From contig NC_035176.2 in NCBI RefSeq assembly GCF_001659605.2, forward strand, positions 19,361,122 to 19,425,121: 64,000 nt of DNA, given 5' to 3'. The notes beneath the pieces are model-generated. The model was not told the origin of the DNA, searched no databases, and worked only from the letters and a program-made list of their open reading frames with translations. Position numbers and translations under genes: made by a program. This document shows, in pieces, positions 34,780-47,300 of the stretch (the first letter of the stretch is position 1; each line of letters opens with the position of its first letter). Source of the stretch: Manihot esculenta (Eukaryota > Streptophyta > Magnoliopsida > Malpighiales > Euphorbiaceae).

Positions 34780-35130
34780 TAACATACTTCTAACAAATGT
34801 TAACTCTCTCTATCTGCTTAAAACATTTACAACAACAATTTTAACTTCTTTCCCCTCTTCTCCAAAAATATTCCTTCTTTTCCTCCTCTTACAGTATCTT
34901 CTTTCCCCACAAGCCCATTTTCTCTCTCTCTTCGCTCAAAACATTTATAGTAACATTATCCACGATCCATTTTCACTCACTCTTTCCCCGCTCAAAACAT
35001 TTACAACAATATTACCCACAACTCATTCTCTCTCTCTATTTAAGTGCTTTCATCCTCTTTTCAAGTAATTTTCCTTCTTCCCCTTCAAGAATGGTCCTTG
35101 CTTCTTTACTCGCAAGCCCATTTTATTCAC
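34780..35130 (+). repeat. CT-rich imperfect tandem repeat (copy 1)
   Basis: Three units carry GCTCAAAACATTTAYARYAA, TATTAYCCACRA and a CTCTCTCT tract, spaced about 60-65 bp. The same array is at 42150-42440. Confidence 0.7.
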
Positions 35131-35649
35131 TTTCACCTTTAATGTAACATTTAAATAATAAGCTAATAAGGATTTCTTTTCAAAAAAAAAAAATTATGCA
35201 TTTTGTGAATCGACACACAACCAAAAAATTTTATGGATTTATGTAAATTTCTATACTTATAAGAGTATGTTTCATCAAAGTTTAGGGAAATGGAAAATGG
35301 AAAATCAAAGACAACTCTGTGATAGTAGTTAGAAAGCAAATATAGAGCAAAATGTTAGAAAGGAAAAGTTATGCCGTCTTAACGGGAGGGGTCACCAAAA
35401 GTAGTCGGTTTGAGTTAAATGATTTTTATTGTTTGCTTAGGGATTTCAATGGACCAAAAAAATTGTTAGGAGTTAAATCAATATTTAGATGATTGTCAAA
35501 GGTTTAAAAAGATTTTTTTGCCATTAAATAATTATAAAAAATGTGCAACGTTTTTTTTTTTAAATGTCCCTCGTGTATATTTTTTATTAATTTTTAGACC
35601 ACTAATATTTTTTATAAAAAAAAAATCTTATTTTGTTTTTTTTTTAAAA

Positions 35650-35890
35650 AAATCACAGTTGAGCCTCCTAATATCCAGACCGCTCATCTTGTTATGCCCA
35701 GGCTCATGTGCCTAGCATGGATTTGAGCGCAGCGCTTGCGCATGATTGGGCCTGTGGCCCAGCTGTGCTCTCGCTTGGGCCAGCCCAATCCAGGCTTAAT
35801 GTCTATTAACACATGAGGACTTCACGCGCTGCCTTCGGAATCTCTTTTGCTCCTAATTTCCTTTTTCGTGGAGGATTTTCGGATGCTTCG
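35650..35890. other. GC-rich island in the copia leader (copy 1)
   Basis: Contrasts sharply with its AT-rich surroundings (GCCCAGGCTCATGTGCC, GGGCCTGTGGCCCAG). Nearly identical at 43005-43240. A different GC-rich block holds the same leader position in the third copy (50550-50936). No gene. Confidence 0.6.
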
Positions 35891-36290
35891 AATCATATAT
35901 AGTGTCTAAATTTATTAAAAAATAACCAATATTTTGGAATTTACTAATCCTTTATGGTGACTAGAATAGAACCATAATGAGTTTCTCAAATTAAAAAGAA
36001 AATAATTTTTGTTTCTCAAATTAAAAAGAAAATAAGTTTTTTACTTAATTTTAATTAATTATAACCCATTTATAATTAATCTAAAAAACACATACTATAT
36101 ACCGTTGAAAAGCTTATTTTATTTACTTTGTTATGGTATAAAAAAATTTAAATTGCATGAAACAAACAATTAAAAATAGCTACTAAATATACTTGAATAA
36201 TTAAAAAAAAAATCACCTAAGTATCTCAAATCATGTGAATCACAAAAAATAAAATAAAAGTGAATTACAAAAACTTGACTCTAATACCAA

Positions 36291-36570
36291 TATTAGAAAA
36301 AAATAAAAAAAAAATTTAAGATTCAAAAAAAAAAAGATTAAAGTTACCTTGTATCGTATAATCTGTGCATAATCAAAACATTTTAAACAAACTATGGATA
36401 TATATTTATAGTTATTTATAGTGTAAAAATTATTTGAAATTAGTATTTATGATTAAATTCAAGTATGAATATTGAACCATGGTTTCTCATATTACCTATT
36501 GCATCGTTGATTCACTATTCCTCACTCACATGAATGAATATTGAAATAGCAGTATAAAAATAGCTCTATA
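36291..36570 (-). repeat. Copia LTR start remnant (copy 1)
   Basis: Follows the decayed primer-binding site. ATATTAGAAAAA corresponds to TGTTAAAAAATC at 51354. The LTR is incomplete. Confidence 0.45.
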
Positions 36571-36711
36571 TTTTTTCTCTCTCATCAAATAGCAGTTTAA
36601 ATTCATAAAATAAATTATAATTCAAATTTCAAAGCATTATCTTTTAACTTATCAAATTGGTTTCTCTCTTTTATAAAAAAAATCTTATACAGTAAAATAA
36701 CTGATAAGAAA
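36571..36711. other. AT-rich junction between the duplication copies
   Basis: No feature seen. Confidence 0.4.
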
Positions 36712-36940
36712 CTGTTGTGAACAAAAAAGAAGAAATAAGGGTTCTTATACAGTGAAATAGCCAATAAATCTTTGAATGTGGCACAGAAGATATAGCGACC
36801 ATAGGCAAGCGAAAACGATGCTCACAATTGAGATCACGCCACATGTCCTAAACCGGAAAGGCAGATGACCACCTTCAAACCTAAAGAGTCGAAAATTAAC
36901 GTGAGACCTCTAATATTACATAACATCTACCCAAAATAAG

Positions 36941-37300
36941 TGACTCGCGGTTGTCGAAACCGATCAAAAATAACTTTTCTGGTTATCAACAATCTTATAA
37001 CTGTAGATAGTGCTGAAAGGATCGAATGCACAGGAAATTGAGAACTTACCTATTTTCCTTATCTGTTTTTGCTTCTGCACTTTCTTTATTTGGCACTTTC
37101 CATATTTGAAAACTTTCCTTATCTGAAAACTTTCCTTATTTGGCACTTTCCATATTTGGCAGTTTTAAAAGCATTTTCGCCAGATTGTCTCTTTATACCT
37201 AATATCTGTAAAACAATATTAAAATCACAAAATTATGCAGAAATTGTGTAAATAAACATCAATAACATTATGATAAAATGGTTTAAATTATGCTCTATCA
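36941..37300 (-). mobile_element. Shortened Athila-type solo LTR 3
   Basis: 360 bp, TGACTCGCGGTTGTCGAAACC to TTATGCTCTATCA, with target duplication ATAAG at 36936-36940 and 37301-37305. Copy 1 has the empty site near 8628 (CCAAAGTAAGTTATGAG). Compared with a 1740-bp LTR, most of the middle is missing. Short repeats of TTTCCTTATYTG and GGCACTTTCCATATTTG lie at 37080-37160. Confidence 0.9.
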
Positions 37301-37854
37301 ATAAGTTATGAGTTATCACTACAAAACAGCTCTGTGGTGAGGATTTGACAAGTGGGAGATGCAGTCCTCTTACAAAAAAGGGAGATCCGTATACTTTAAT
37401 ACCTTAATACCCAAACTATCATCAAGACTTACCCTCCCTTGATAGACTGAGTCTTGGCACAATATTACCGTTACTCAAGCAATCGGCCACATTATCACCG
37501 GATTCTAAAAAAATGATATATTCCCTTTGCACCACATCATCGGTTCAGGGCTTAATGAATGATAGGTAATTCCATGAGAGAGCCTTTTTGGATTACCTAT
37601 TAGTATAGTTCTCAATGTAAAAAATAATAATAGTAAGTTGATTAATTCAAATATTTTTAATTGTTGAAATGTATGCGTTCTGTTCGTATGTGGAAAAGGA
37701 GAGTATTTATAATATATTATGTAGGTTAGGATGACATTTTTATGTGCAAGTTGAGTTTGTGTTGTGTTAAAATGGAAAACATCCGATCTACAGGGGAGAT
37801 TCGACAAGCATTTTTATATGAGATTCTATTGAATCTTCGGTAAATTTGTAAGTA

Positions 37855-38960
37855 AATAAGCTTTTTAAATTAAAATAATATGGATTGTGATTAAGGGTAA
37901 ACTGTGTTAATGATAAGACCTTGGTTTATTGGCTAGAGTGTCTTTGTGATAAATCAAATTCTCTAGATTATGGTTAATATATATCTTTCGATTGGGGAAT
38001 AATAAGATGATATTAAATTAGAACTCATAGTAATTTAATTTCTCTTTTACGTGTTTAATTTGCTCGTTTATTATTTTTTTAATAAATAAAAGAAATTAAA
38101 TTAATATGAGCTGTGATTCAATATTAAATGGGTTAATGATGAGACTTTATTTATTGATTAGGGTGCTTTTCTAATAAATCAAATTCTATACATTGTGGTT
38201 AACATGTATCCTTCAATTAAATGGTAATAAATTAGAGCCCATAATATTTTAATTTTTCTCCATAATCATTTGCTTGATTAATTTACTAGCTTATTATTTA
38301 TTTTTTAATAAATAATAAAAAATAAAGTAAATTAATATGCATTGTGGTTAAATGTTAATTGGATTAATGATGAAACATGTTTATTGATTAGAATACTCTT
38401 TTTATAAATCAAAACTCTTTAGGCTACGGTTATATATATTTTAATTAAGGGTTCAATCTGATGATATTAAATTAAAGTTTATAATAATTTAATTTTTATT
38501 ATGACGTTGGATTGCCTTGCTTATTATTTTATTTGTTTAGATAATAAATTGAAGAAAAAATAAACTAATTTAGTTTGTAAAATGAACATTAATTTAGCTG
38601 ATGATGGGATTTTGGTTTGTTGGCTAGGGGTTCTTTTCATAAATCAGACTCTCTAAGTAATCAATATTTCTCAATTAGGGGACTGATAGGGACGTAAAAA
38701 AGCTACTACCTATGATAATTTAATTTTACTAACAATTACTTACTTATCTGAGACCTATTAATGAATAAAGAAATACATGTACACGTTTTTTAAATAAAAT
38801 TGAATTAATGTGAATTTATATTAATTTTTAATTTAACTAATGATGAGACCTTTATTTATTGGATTGAGCCCTATTAATAAGATAATAATTAATATATCAT
38901 TTTTAACTGAGAGCCAATAAAAAATGAATAGATACTTAGATTCATATTAATTCAGTCAAC
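37855..38960 (+). repeat. Degenerate AT-rich tandem repeat, about five units (copy 2)
   Basis: Units near 37870, 38095, 38335, 38580 and 38810 share ATTGTGATTAA, TTAATGATGAGAC, TTTATTGGYTAG, ATAAATCAAA and GGTTAATATATAT. Spacing about 220-245 bp. Copy 1 has about half as many. Confidence 0.75.
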
Positions 38961-39619
38961 CAAATATATTCTCTTTTTAATTCAGAATTGTCTTCTTAAA
39001 TAAATAATAATTTCTTTTACAAATGTTTAAAGGACTTTTTTTTAAATTTAATATTTTATGTCCATTTCTAATAAAATTTGGTTTATTCACTCACTTTGTA
39101 AAATTAAATGAATAAATAAAAATTTATCATTTTTCCTATCTCTCTTAAAATGTGACTTCCACTTTTCATAATATAGCTCAATTTTAAATTTTTTCTTTTT
39201 TATTTCAAAAATATTAATGCTATTTTTACATTTAATTTTTAAATTTTTAATTTTTAGCAATTTTAAATTTCAATGGACTCAAAGTCAATTTTTTTTTTAA
39301 ATTCAAACAAATTCTAAATTTCATTTGCAAATTTACTTTTAAAGTCTCCAATTATAATTAATTTTAAAATCATCATTATTTCTCAAAATTTATCAATATG
39401 TGAAACTTGGAAGCATGTTATTTTTAAAATAATAATTTTACTTTTTTAAGTTTTTTCAAATAACAATCAAATAAAATAAATGGAGTCAAAATTTACTTTA
39501 AAGATGGATTATTTATATTTGTATTTAATTTATCTTTATTAATAAGTGAGATATTTACATGTTTCAATAAATATTTTAATTTATTTTAAGTCAAATACAA
39601 GTAACTGATATCATAATTT

Positions 39620-40218
39620 AACTCTATTTATTTTTTAAGAAATATATTTTTATAAAAATATTTTTTATATATTATAATATTTGAAGCACTCAAAAATTTC
39701 AGTTAATAAAAAATATTTTCAAGAAAAGAAAAAAGTACGAAGAAATACCTTAATTTTTTACTTCAAAATATATGGTTTATTTTGAGATTTGTGATTTAAT
39801 TTTATATCAAAGTAGTACCTTGTGATATGAGTTTCACGTTAGCATGAAGTCTAAAAATTGTCATTGTTTGCAAATAGTACGATATCATAAGATACTATTT
39901 AGACACAAAATTAAACCATATACCCTAAATTAAACCACATATCCTGAAGTAAAAAAATGATAAAACCACAAGGTACTCTCTTGTATTTTTTCTTAAGAAA
40001 AATGACTTTCTCTTTCGAAAAAGTAATTTTTCATACATTGAAATTCTTATTAAGATTTTTATAAATAATTTTGTTAATAAATTTTATTTTTTAAATTAAA
40101 ATTAAGCAATAAAAAATAAGTTATCTAGTTGAATAATATTTTTCACAAAAAACATTTAACATTTTCTACGAAAAATATTTTTTAAATACAAGTTATTTTC
40201 TACCAATAAACGGAGGCC
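39620..40218. mobile_element. hAT-like MITE (copy 2)
   Basis: Homologue of 10170-10768. The right end AATAAACGGAGGCC is intact; the left end is mutated (AACTCTATTTATTTT). Confidence 0.6.
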
Positions 40219-40514
40219 TAGACTCCATTCGAAATTGTTGATAATTAATTTATTTGAGCAAGATTAAATTCACCTATCCTATTTAGGAACGATATAGGGT
40301 GCTACTACCTTTCATATACATATACGAATCTCCAACTCAAAATCTCTAAAAAAGAAGTATTTTCTTTTTAAAATTTTTAAATTAAATAATTTTCTTTAAT
40401 TTATCTCAAAATTATGGTGGTGACTCTTTATTTTCCATTTTAGTGAGAATTACATTTTGCGATCGTAAAACCCTTGCAACAATGCTTTAAAATGTTTTCT
40501 TAGAATGTCTTTTA

Positions 40515-43500
40515 TAAGTGTCTAATTTTATAATAAGACCTTTAAGATTAACCAGCGAGATCTTTTTATATTTATCTTTCGGTGCAAATCATATGTCTGT
40601 AGTTAAGTCCTATTTTCTAAATTCATGCATAACAATAACATTCATACTACTCAATAAAGTAATGCAAATAGTTGAACAATTTTCCTTCCAAGTATCATAT
40701 GCCTTAGGGTTCTGTTTTTTTATGGACTGTATTGTCTTTTTCTAGTATTTTTAAAGTTAGATTAAGAGTTTTTAGATATTTTTTTTTTGTTCCTCGAGCA
40801 TATATTGGATTTTTTAACTTTAGGTTCTATAATTATTCTCATTTAACTTATATCCTTTATTAAGATCAGCTATAAAGTTTTAGAAGCAAATGCATTTTTA
40901 TTTTAAATTATAGATATTTATGTACATAATTAATATCTTAGTTCATACATACATTAACCTTAAATAATTATGTCATTAATTATCTTACATTAGGTTTAGA
41001 GTCAAAAGTTTAATATATTTCCTATTATCATCTAAAATTCTAATGTATTATAAAAATTACACAATTAATTATATTAAGATTTATATATTAAATTACTCAT
41101 AATTTAAAAGCTTACAAATTTATGATAGATATACAATATCATTAACTCATATTAATATCAATATATGATATTAAATATATAACAAATAATAATAATTCAT
41201 GAAAAGAATAATGTAATATTTAAATTTATGAAACCAATAATAAAAAAATATTATTCATCATAATATTATCCACAAAAGCAATGAAAAAAATTTAATCCTA
41301 CAACAATAATAGTCATGAAAGAACTATATAGTCTAACGTAGACTTTAGTCACTAGAATATGACGCTTTAAGAAATTAATAAAGACTCTATTATGGTATAA
41401 TCATGTTATGATCTAACTCTAGAAAGTTTTTACTTAATAGTAAATCAACTATCAAGTCTTAATAGTCTCATCTTTACTTACCATCTTATTTATAATCTAC
41501 TTGAAATATTCATTGATAAATTTGCTTACTAGGCACCTATAGGATTTATTTGCCTTCCGGTTAGTCTTTTAGGTTAGAATTAGGCAATATAATCCTTGAG
41601 GCCATATATTTCTCCGTCTTGTGAGAGGTCATCATTCCAAATGATTGTTTGCATTTTGACATACACATAGATAATAAAATGCACTAAACGGTCTAACTCA
41701 TCTGAAGTATGTAGGATTTATCTTTGAGACAATTAGTCATCTAATCATCTTCTCTACTTTAACTTTCTACTCAGTAGAATTCATCGTACGGGGTTTACAT
41801 TACTTGTACCCCACCGAGAGTTCGTACCATATTTCTATACACATAGAGAAAAAAAAAGGTTAGAAAAATAATAAATAAAACATGATAGTGACAAAAATAA
41901 AATAAATTTGGACATTTTTTTAAAGTTAAATTATTTAACAATAATTAAATAAGGTAAAAAATCTTTTAAACCCCTAATAATTATTCAAATATTCACTTAA
42001 ACTCCTAACGGATTTTTTGGTCTCTTAAAACTCCTAAGAAAAAAAAATAAAGGTTATTTAACTCTTAATTATAATTAAATGAGATTAAATTATATAAGTT
42101 ATAGTTACGCTATTGACACACTCTAACGGACTTCTAACAGATGTTAACTCTCTCTATATAAAACATTTACAACAACAATTTTAACTTCTTTCACCATCTT
42201 CCCTAGCGATTTTCCTTCTTCCCCTCCTCTTACAATATCTTCTTCCTCCACAAGCTCATTTCCATGCCCATTTTCTCTCTCTCTCCTCGCTCAAAACATT
42301 TACAATAACATTATCCACGATCTATTTTCACTCTCTCTCTTTCCCCACTCAAAACATTTACAACAATATTATCCATAGCTTATTCTCTCTCTCTATCTCT
42401 ATCTAAGTTCTTTCATCCTCTTTCCAAGTAATTTTCCTTCTTTCCCTTCAAGAATGGTCCTTACTTCTTTACTCGCTAGCCCATTTTATTCACTTTCACC
42501 CTTAATGTAACATTTAAATAATAAACTAACAAGGATTTCGTTTCGCAAAAAAAAAAGTCATACATTTCGTGAATCGACACACGACTAAAATGTTTTTTGG
42601 ATTTATGCAAATTTCTATGCTCATAAAAGTATATTTCATCAAAACTTAGGGAGATGGAAAACCAAAGACAACTTTGTGATAGTAGTTAGAAGGCAAATAT
42701 AGAGCAAAATGTTAGAAAGGAAAAGTTATGTCATCTTAACAGGAGGGAGCAACAAAGTATTGGATTTGAATTAAATGACCTTTATTATTTACTTAGGGTT
42801 TCAATGGATTAAAAAAATTATTAGAGGTTAAATAAACATTTAGATAATTGTAAAGGTTAAAAAACATTTTTTGCCATTAAATAATTGTAAAAAATGTGCA
42901 ATTTTTTTTTTAAAAAATGCCTTCATGTGTATACTTTTTATTAATTTTTAGACCACTAATATTTTTTTTAAAAAAAAATCTTATTTTATTTTTTTAAATT
43001 ACAGTTGAGCCTCCTAATATCCAGACCGCTCATCTTGTTATGCCCAGGCTTATGTGCCTAGCATGGATTTGAGCGCAGCGCTTGCCCATGATTGGGCCTG
43101 TGGCCCAGCTGTGCTCTCGCTTGGGCCAGCCCAATCCAGGCTTAATGTCTATTAACACATGAGGACTTCACGCGCTGCCTTCGGAAGCTCTTTTGCTCCT
43201 AATTTCCTTTTTGGTGGAGGATTTTCGGATGCTTCGAATCATATATAGTGTCTAAATTTATTAAAAATAACCATATTTTGAAATTTACTAAACCTTTATC
43301 GTGTCTAGAATAGAACCATAATGAGTTTCTCAAATTAAAAAGAAAAAGATTCTTTTATTTAATTTTAATTAATTATAACCCATTTATAATTAATCTAAAA
43401 CATACATACTATATATACCGAAAAATTTATTTCGTTTAAGTATGAGAAAATTTTAAATTGCAAGAAATAAACAATTAAAAATAGCTACTAAATATATTTG

Positions 43501-43550
43501 AATAACTAAAAAAATCACATATATTAAAAAAATTATTAAGTATCTCAAAT
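40515..43550 (-). pseudogene. Copia gag and leader remnant (copy 2)
   Basis: Gag-homologous DNA at 40515-40860, then AT-rich leader with the CT-rich array (42150-42440) and GC-rich island (43005-43240). The primer-binding site seen in copy 1 is deleted here. No usable frame. Confidence 0.55.
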
Positions 43551-43695
43551 TACTTGAAATTAGTATTTCTCATTAAATTCAAGTATGGATATTGACTATG
43601 GTTTCACATATCACCCGTTACATTCTTGATTCACTACTCCTCATTCACACGAATGAATTCTGAAATAGCCGTATAAAAATAACTCTATATTTATA

Positions 43696-44759
43696 ATTAT
43701 TTATAGTGGAGTATGGATGTGTATGTTGGATAAGAATTTTGTATACGTGTGGACGTGGCCTATTTTGATTTTCGGTTATTCAAGTAAATCGAGTTTCTGC
43801 ACAATAATCTTTTGGATGACCCAAGACCTTTTCTCTCCCCTTGAGAAGAGACCTAACTCGTTATGTTGAATGAAATTTTAAATTATTTTAAATAAAAATT
43901 ATTTTTGTAAAAAATATTCTTATAAAAAAATTTTTCATAAAAAATAAAATATAATAATAAATTTATATGCAAATCATCATCTTTATGCCTTTTTTAAGGT
44001 TGTTGGGAGAATCAATAGGTCAAAAAAACTTGCTTAAATTGAATTTATGAGTTTAAAATGATACACTATATATCTGTGTAGATCCGGTGCAAGTAAAAAT
44101 TGCCCTTAAAGGATTCTAAAATCTAATATAAATCTATCATGGAGGGAAATTCAGCTTTAATATTAAATTGGAGATACAAGAAACTTGAAATCATTTAAAT
44201 AAACAATAGCTTTCTTCTTTTTATTTTTATGGGATCGTAGCTCTGCATGAGGAGGTGTGTGATCTTAGAGTTTGAAAAGCTCTGTAATGGATATTGGAGG
44301 GTAGGAGCCGAAGCTTTGTAATGGAGGTCAAGGCTTGGAAGCTCAAACTCTAAAATAAAAACAAAAGGGCCAGAGGCCTTTCAATTTCAAGAGTCAAAGC
44401 CTTAGGTTTTCAGAGGGTCAAGGCTTGCGTTTTCAGAGGCTGCTAGAGCCTTATAGTTTTTAGGAAGTTGAAGTCTCTTACATTTTGTAGAGGCTGGAAT
44501 CTTATGCTTCAAGGCCAAAGCCTTATAGTTTTCAATAAATAATTATTGACAAGTGCTATGAATTTTTTAAAAATTTCTTAATAAATAATTACAATTGTCA
44601 AATGAATAACACGCGTCCAACTATTTAAAAAAAAAAAAATTACACACATGTCCAAAGTCTATATGCTGATTTTATCAATAAAATAATAAAAGCCTTTTAA
44701 GCTTATGGAAGTATTTTATTAGACTACTGCACTTATTTATGTATTAATTTAATTTTAAT
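43696..44759. other. AT-rich stretch with a small degenerate repeat
   Basis: No gene. At 44210-44540 short words such as GTCAAGGCTTG, GCCTTATAGTTTT and TCAGAGGCT recur six or more times in a moderately GC-richer patch. Origin unknown. Confidence 0.4.
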
Positions 44760-45260
44760 TTATTGAAAAATTCATAAATTTTTCAGAATTGAAATAATTA
44801 AATAACACATCAGTTTACCTTATATTACATAACTCATATATAATCACATATTTTCTATAAATTATACATATAATTTATAGTTTAAAAGTTATATGAAATT
44901 ACGGTGTATTCTACAAAAACTAAATACCTGAATATTTTCAAATTCCATTACTGAGCCCTTTTGTTTCACGTTAACACAGGAGGTTACTCGATACATGCAA
45001 GAGGTAATCTGACATAAAAAAAAATAATTTAACAGAAAAAAAAATGAGAACAAACTTTTTATTCTCCCATCAAACTGTTTTGATAAAGCATTTGAAAAGA
45101 GAAAGAAGAGAAATTTTTATGAGCGTTTTTCCTAAGAGCAGAGAGAGCCTTCATCTTTTTGGTTAACATCGATTATGCCCACCAATCTCTCGTATCAATT
45201 ACATAGCAAAAGTCATGTAATTATCAAAATAAAATTTAAAATTCAAATATTTGACCGGCC
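44760..45260 (-). repeat. Left (3') LTR of the copia element
   Basis: Homologous to 51354-51569 and 57290-57545. Approximate bounds. Confidence 0.65.
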
Positions 45261-45395
45261 ATTTCAACAAAAAAAAAACATAATTTCAATTATTTTATTT
45301 TATGTTTATAATTATATTTTATCTACGTATAAACATAATTGACCGGCCATTTCAACAAAAAAAAAAACATAATTGACCGGTCAATGAATATAGAA
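45248..45395 (+). repeat. Short direct repeats TTGACCGGCCATTTCAACA
   Basis: Two near-identical copies with following A-tracts and ACATAATT (about 45251 and 45339), and a partial third at about 45373 (ATTGACCGGTCAAT, itself a near-palindrome). They lie at the inner edge of the left LTR. Confidence 0.65.
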
Positions 45396-46429
45396 TTAAT
45401 GCGATACTTCTATATGATCTTCCTCACATCTCGATACTCTCAACCTTAATTTAATTTATTTTTCTAGAAATATCTCGTCAGATCGCATCATTCATAATCA
45501 TATGATAATATCCTAAAATGACAAATATTAAATTAAGTCTCAAATAACATATCAGAGTTCTAAGGGTATTAGTAAGATTACTTATAATCTTTAGAGTCTC
45601 ATACATTAACAAGTAGAGATCAACGTTTGTAATTCCATCATTGGTCACGAGTACATGTGGTATGAATCATATACTGCGATATCTCTTTTCATTCATAATG
45701 GAACTTATATCTCTATTTAAGGTACTGTACATATGATAATTTGAGTATACTTAATGTTCAAATTTGAGTTCTCTAAGCTACTCATTTTAAAATAGAACTT
45801 CATATGACTGTTAAGATAGATAATGTGATTTATTCATATAAAATTATTATAAAATACAATGATTTCTCACTATTATTCTCAATTTCTCTGAAATAACATA
45901 TCGTATTATAAGTTTTTCTGAGCTCTCAATTTCATTCACATATAAAATAAATCTTATAATTGTCTTGTGTATTATTATCTCACTAGATAGTAAAAATAAT
46001 GTCGTGTGAGGAGGCATTTGTTATCTGTTTGACATACTTCTCATACTTATATCTCTGATATAAAACATTATATATGAATTGCACAACTACAATTAATAAT
46101 TTAAATAAATTAACTTATTATCTTATCCTCTATGCTAACTTAATCATTTTACAAGATTATACAAAATATCTTTTGTACTCGTCTTCATTAAAAGACCTAA
46201 AGTAATTTAATGTGTAGAAAAAACTTTCATTTTATGTGCATCTATATCCCTAATATAGTAAATTATAACTTCTTACTTCTTAAGAAGATATATCTCGAGA
46301 AAGATTTAGACTCATCTAAATCTCTTCTCATTTTTGCATCCCTATAGTCTCCCTTGCAGAATATTTCCTTGATAACGTCAGGAATAATTTAATATACGTC
46401 AAGATATCTCTATATCCAATTAATGATAT
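45396..46429 (-). other. Copia pol 3' end, unrecognisable
   Basis: AT-rich with no clear RNase H motif; expected to hold RNase H and the 3' UTR. Confidence 0.4.
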
Positions 46430-47300
46430 CCAGTGTGCTCGCCTAGGTTTAGATTAATTTAGTTTACTCATAGCATAAAATATATCAAGTCTTGTACACT
46501 TTATAGCATACATCGGGCTCTTGACCTCACTCTTATATGTAATATTTTTATTTGAGCTCTTTCGTTTGGGGTCTTAGGACAGAATCTACAACTTAAAACA
46601 TTTTCTTTTGAAAAAAAAAAGAGTATCTATAGATTTAAAATCTTGCATATTCAATCACCGTAATACTTGCATGATATATTGCTATTAAAAAGAGACAATG
46701 ATTTTCTTAATGATCTCTCTCATCTCAAAAGATAACCAAATCTTAATGGTTGTGATATACTCACTATCGTTTCTAGCTAATAGTACGTCATCTACATACA
46801 ATGATAATATTACTAATTTATTCTTGTATCTTTTACGTATATTTTCATAATCCTCATTAATCACAGTGAGATCATAAAACCTGAAAGTTTTATGAAATCT
46901 AATATACCATAGTCCCGAAGACTGTTTAAGGCCTTAGAATGACTTTAAGAATCTACACACTTTGTACTCTTGGCCATTTACGTCGAAACTTGTAGACTAT
47001 TTCATGTAAATTTTAATTCTCCGTTTGGAAAAAATAGTTTTCACATCCACTTATGTAATTTAAGATCCAAGTTAGCAAATAATATAATTTGAAAGAAATA
47101 ATCTTATCAAACTAATATAATTTAAGAGAAATAACCTTATCAAGGTAAACCTCACAATAGGTTTAAAAAATCTTTATAATTATTTTCTAACTATTGGGTG
47201 TACCCCTTAGCTACCAAACTAGTTTTGTATTTCTTGATACTACCGTCAACCTTATGCTTCACTTTGAGTTTTGTATCCTTAGACATCACATTTGTTGTAG
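46430..47300 (-). pseudogene. Copia reverse transcriptase remnant
   Basis: The complement of 46784-46798 encodes the RT box YVDDV within SLYVDDVLLARND, the Ty1/copia catalytic motif. Further on, 46440-46580 reads CPKTPNERAQIK and a degraded VQDLIYF segment matching the copia region before RNase H. Stops and frameshifts are frequent. RT would copy element RNA into DNA; this copy cannot. Confidence 0.8.

Larger units (their letters stand above)
33913..36290 (-). other. Copia leader region, copy 1
   Basis: AT-rich, non-coding. Parallel to 41266-43550 and more loosely to 49740-51339. It includes CT-rich tandem repeats (34780-35130), a GC-rich island (35650-35890) and a decayed primer-binding site GACTCTAATACCA (36277-36289). 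Confidence 0.6.
8403..36570 (+). repeat. Direct duplication, copy 1 (interrupted)
   Basis: Host-side copy of a repeat whose second copy is 36712-43695. Without later insertions it consists of 8403-11228, 31177-31774 and 33913-36570. The order is: unclassified repeat, AT-rich tandem repeat, hAT-like MITE, copia gag remnant, copia leader, copia LTR start. Insertions present here but not in copy 2 mark events after the duplication. Confidence 0.8.
36712..43695 (+). repeat. Direct duplication, copy 2
   Basis: Same order as copy 1: unclassified repeat (36712-37600), tandem repeat (37855-38960), MITE (39620-40218), copia gag remnant, leader, LTR start. Only a short solo LTR interrupts it. It provides the empty sites for the insertions in copy 1. 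Confidence 0.8.

Noticed and set aside
34769..35068. 99-codon frame, Leu/Ser/Thr-rich
   Set aside because: Derived from CT-rich tandem repeats in the copia leader; copy 2 does not keep the frame.
36941..37300. Independent MITE
   Set aside because: Its ends (TGACTCGCGGTTGTCGAAACC and GCTCTATCA) match the Athila-type LTRs, so it is a shortened solo LTR.
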